Shown: piece by piece, positions 5,051-7,540 of the stretch | Layout of the letters: the number at the start of each line of letters is the position of its first letter | Position numbering within the stretch: the first letter of the stretch is position 1 | Assembly: GCA_947169455.1 (NCBI GenBank) | Contig: CAMVPV010000059.1 | Span: 1-7,540 of the forward strand | Reading direction: 5' to 3' | DNA: 7,540 nucleotides | From: an uncultured Clostridia bacterium | GTDB lineage: Bacteria > Bacillota_A > Clostridia > Oscillospirales > Ruminococcaceae | Made by a program: the position numbers and the translations under genes | Notes under the pieces: generated by a model | Database searches by the model: none | Told to the model about the DNA's origin: nothing | Seen by the model: the letters and a program-made list of their open reading frames with translations, nothing else

Positions 5051-7516
5051 TTATGCGAAGTAAGCTACGCCGCTCTCGAATATCTTCTGATCCTTCTCGC
5101 CGGGAACGTTCTTGCACACATCGGTGCCGATACGTTCGCTGTGACCCATTTTTCCGAGCACGCGCCCGTCGGGTGAAGTTATGCCTTCAATAGCATCCAT
5201 AGAAGTATTCGGGTTGAAGCGGATATCCATGGAAGGCGTACCTTCAAGATCGACATACTGTGTCGCTATCTGACCGTTCTCGGCAAGCTGTCTGATGAGC
5301 GCCTGCGGTGCCACGAAGCGCCCCTCACCGTGGGATATCGCTATCTTATGGATATCACCCGGTTCGCAAGCCGCGAGCCACGGAGTTTTGTTGGATGCTA
5401 TCCTTGTGCTCACCATCATCGACTGGTGGCGTCCTATCGTGTTGAAGGTCAGCGTAGGCGAGTCACCGGTCATATCTACGATCTTTCCGAAAGGCACAAG
5501 TCCGAGCTTGATGAGCGCCTGGAATCCGTTGCATATACCGAGCATAAGACCGTCCCGTTCATCGAGCAGCTTTGTCACGGCTTCCTTTATTGCGGGGTTC
5601 CTGAAGAACGCCGTGATGAATTTGCCGGAGCCTTCGGGCTCGTCGCCGCCGCTGAATCCGCCGGGTATCATGATCATCTGTGATCCGCCGACCGCCTTTG
5701 CAAAGTAGGATACACTGTCGGCAAGCGCTGCACCGCTGAGATTCTTGATAACTACCGTCTCGGGAACGGCACCTGCGCGCTCGAATGCCCTCGCGGTGTC
5801 ATATTCGCAGTTGGTGCCGGGGAATACCGGGATGAGCACTCTCGGCTTTGCGAACGCCGCAGCGCGTGTGATACGCTCACCGGCGGTATATGTGTATATC
5901 TTCGCAGGCTTCTGGCTCTCCGTCCTGATATTGCACGGGAACACGGGTTCAAGGCGCTTTTCCCATGCCTGCTGAACGGTCGCCATATCCACCTTGTAAT
6001 TGATATTGTCTATCTCGTATTCGGGGATCGTCTCACCGATGAGCTCCGCATAATCGGGAGCGTCGCCGTTCATCTCCACAATGAACGAGCCGTATCTCGA
6101 ATAGAACAGCTTTTCGGTGGGCAGCTTTCTGGTGAAGCGGAATCCGATATGGTTGCCGAGCGACATCTTCGCTACCGCCTCGGCTACGCCGCCGAATCCT
6201 ACCGCCCATACGGCTGCTGCGGCTTTCATGCTGATAAGCTCCTCGACCTTGCGGAAGCAGTCCCTGACGGAGGAGAATACCGGCAGATTGTTCTCGTCGT
6301 ATTCGGGGGTGATTATTATGACCTTATGACCGGGCTTCTTGAACTCGCCCGAGAGCACTCGTCCGCTGTCCGCCGTAGATACCGCGAAGGATACCAGCGT
6401 TGCGGGAACATCGATGTTCTCGAATGTACCGGACATGGAATCCTTTCCGCCGATAGCGCCGCAGCCGAGCTCGAGCTGTGCCTTGTAAGCACCGAGCAGA
6501 GCCGCGAAGGGCTTGCCCCAGCGTGTGGGATTGTTCTGTGTCCTCTCGAAATATTCCTGGAAGGTGAGCCAGCACTTCTTGCTGCTGCCGCCCGCCGCAA
6601 CGACCTTTGCTATAGATTCTATGACAGCCGCCACAGCACCGTGATAGGGGCTCTTGTCGGTGAGGTAGGGGTTGAAGCCCCAGCCCATTACAGAGCAGGT
6701 CTTTGTATCGCCCGAGAGTACGGGCAGCTTTGCAGCCATAGCCTGTGTAGGCGTGAGCTGATATTTTCCGGCATAGGGCATGAGCACCGTTCCTGCGCCT
6801 ATCGTGGAATCGAAGCGCTCAACAAGACCCTTCTGCGAGCATACATTGAGGTTCGCCATGAGAGTTGCCCAGCTGTCCGCACAGTCGGAATACTCACGCA
6901 GCTGTGTGGTAACGGGCAGCGGAACATTTACGTCGGTATGCTTCTCGGCGCCGTTGCTGTTGAGGAACTCGCGGGAGAGGTCAACTATGACCTTTCCGTT
7001 CCATACCATTTTAAGGCGGGGCTCGTCGGCAACATCCGCTACCTTGGTAGCTTCGAGATTTTCGGCAGCAGCCGCTGCGATGAATTTTTCAGCATCTTCC
7101 CTGCGCACCACGACAGCCATTCTTTCCTGGCTCTCGGAGATAGCGAGCTCTGTGCCGTCAAGACCGTCATACTTTCTCGGAACAGCATTGAGGTCGATGA
7201 CAAGACCGTCGGTCAGCTCTCCGATAGCGACTGATACGCCGCCTGCGCCGAAATCGTTGCAGCGCTTTATCATTCTGGTGACTTCGGGGTCACGGAAAAG
7301 TCTCTGGAGCTTTCTCTCCTCGGGCGGATTTCCCTTCTGTACCTCCGCGCCGCAGGATTCGAGCGATTCCTGTGTGTGCGATTTGGATGAACCTGTCGCG
7401 CCGCCGCAGCCGTCGCGTCCTGTGCGTCCGCCGAGCAGGATGACCACATCGCCCGGAACAAACACGTCTCTCGTCAGATTCATCGTCATTATTCTTTGTA
7501 ATAAAATCATTTGCAC
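5051..7516 (-). CDS. purL: Phosphoribosylformylglycinamidine synthase (FGAM synthase), N-terminally truncated
   Basis: FGAM synthase converts FGAR, glutamine and ATP to FGAM in the fourth step of purine synthesis. This 821-codon frame contains the second part of the large, glutaminase-fused form. First comes the end of the first PurM-like half (GGRTGRDGCGGATGSS, 29-44). Next are CNDFGAGG (86-93) and the second PurM-like half with the GGKDSMSGTF signature (356-365). A PurQ-type glutaminase domain follows, from about residue 557 (RVLIPVFPGTNCEYD). Its triad is visible: Cys662 in GICNGFQ, then His729 and Glu731 in SHGEGRF. Full-length relatives have about 1230-1300 residues, so roughly 400 are absent: the PurS-like domain, the linker and the first ATP-binding half (no THNHP-type motif). 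An in-frame TAA at 7520-7522 precedes the GTG at 7516, and neither it nor the nearby ATGs (7510, 7489, 7483) has a convincing ribosome binding site. Homology appears to begin near residue 13. It is probably inactive as encoded. Confidence 0.93.
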   Translation of the reverse strand: MQMILLQRIMTMNLTRDVFVPGDVVILLGGRTGRDGCGGATGSSKSHTQESLESCGAEVQKGNPPEERKLQRLFRDPEVTRMIKRCNDFGAGGVSVAIGELTDGLVIDLNAVPRKYDGLDGTELAISESQERMAVVVRREDAEKFIAAAAAENLEATKVADVADEPRLKMVWNGKVIVDLSREFLNSNGAEKHTDVNVPLPVTTQLREYSDCADSWATLMANLNVCSQKGLVERFDSTIGAGTVLMPYAGKYQLTPTQAMAAKLPVLSGDTKTCSVMGWGFNPYLTDKSPYHGAVAAVIESIAKVVAAGGSSKKCWLTFQEYFERTQNNPTRWGKPFAALLGAYKAQLELGCGAIGGKDSMSGTFENIDVPATLVSFAVSTADSGRVLSGEFKKPGHKVIIITPEYDENNLPVFSSVRDCFRKVEELISMKAAAAVWAVGFGGVAEAVAKMSLGNHIGFRFTRKLPTEKLFYSRYGSFIVEMNGDAPDYAELIGETIPEYEIDNINYKVDMATVQQAWEKRLEPVFPCNIRTESQKPAKIYTYTAGERITRAAAFAKPRVLIPVFPGTNCEYDTARAFERAGAVPETVVIKNLSGAALADSVSYFAKAVGGSQMIMIPGGFSGGDEPEGSGKFITAFFRNPAIKEAVTKLLDERDGLMLGICNGFQALIKLGLVPFGKIVDMTGDSPTLTFNTIGRHQSMMVSTRIASNKTPWLAACEPGDIHKIAISHGEGRFVAPQALIRQLAENGQIATQYVDLEGTPSMDIRFNPNTSMDAIEGITSPDGRVLGKMGHSERIGTDVCKNVPGEKDQKIFESGVAYFA

Positions 7517-7540
7517 ACTTTACAGCAAGAGCATAAATAT

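Noticed and set aside
6149..7234. A 361-codon plus-strand frame opposite purL
   Set aside because: It lies wholly antisense to clear purL coding sequence with conserved motifs. Its composition (rich in Arg, Leu, Glu, Tyr) is what the complement of such codons gives, and it has no ribosome binding site or family resemblance.

Overview
The window looks like the chromosome of a moderately GC-rich Clostridia member, most plausibly of the Ruminococcaceae/Oscillospiraceae kind. The grounds are the large FGAM synthase fused to a glutaminase domain, with best remembered resemblance to clostridial versions. Other grounds are a small zinc-ribbon membrane protein of a type I associate with Firmicutes, frequent ATA isoleucine codons in an otherwise GC-leaning codon set, and Firmicutes-like Shine-Dalgarno sites. 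This placement is inference; no marker gene fixes the genus.

Layout. At the left edge two small minus-strand reading frames (42-362 and the first codons of another at 1-30) run off the window. A plus-strand block follows: a SUFU-domain protein (start near 325, 5' end doubtful), aspS for aspartyl-tRNA synthetase (924-2696) and, 15 nt later behind a good ribosome binding site, a zinc-ribbon protein with about six membrane segments (2712-3374). A 16-bp hairpin at 3404-3439 closes the convergent minus-strand block. That block contains a sodium- or proton-coupled acidic amino acid/dicarboxylate symporter gene (3483-4732) that is split by a frame break. Its promoter at 4801-4829 matches the consensus at every base of both hexamers. 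Upstream lie a 105-nt imperfect palindrome (4860-4964), a strong terminator (4965-5007) and the minus-strand purL (5051-7516), which encodes only the C-terminal two thirds of FGAM synthase.

Functionally this is mostly housekeeping: tRNA charging, purine synthesis and amino-acid uptake, plus one possible immunity-type protein. I see no defence system, mobile-element transposase, CRISPR array, tRNA or rRNA. What deserves attention is damage. The symporter lacks about 28 nt relative to the family at the point where its frame breaks. PurL lacks roughly its first 400 residues, with an in-frame stop just upstream. The SUFU gene seems to lack its N-terminus where it meets an oppositely oriented frame. 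Either this is a locus with real decay or rearrangement, or the assembly is imperfect; the sequence alone cannot decide.
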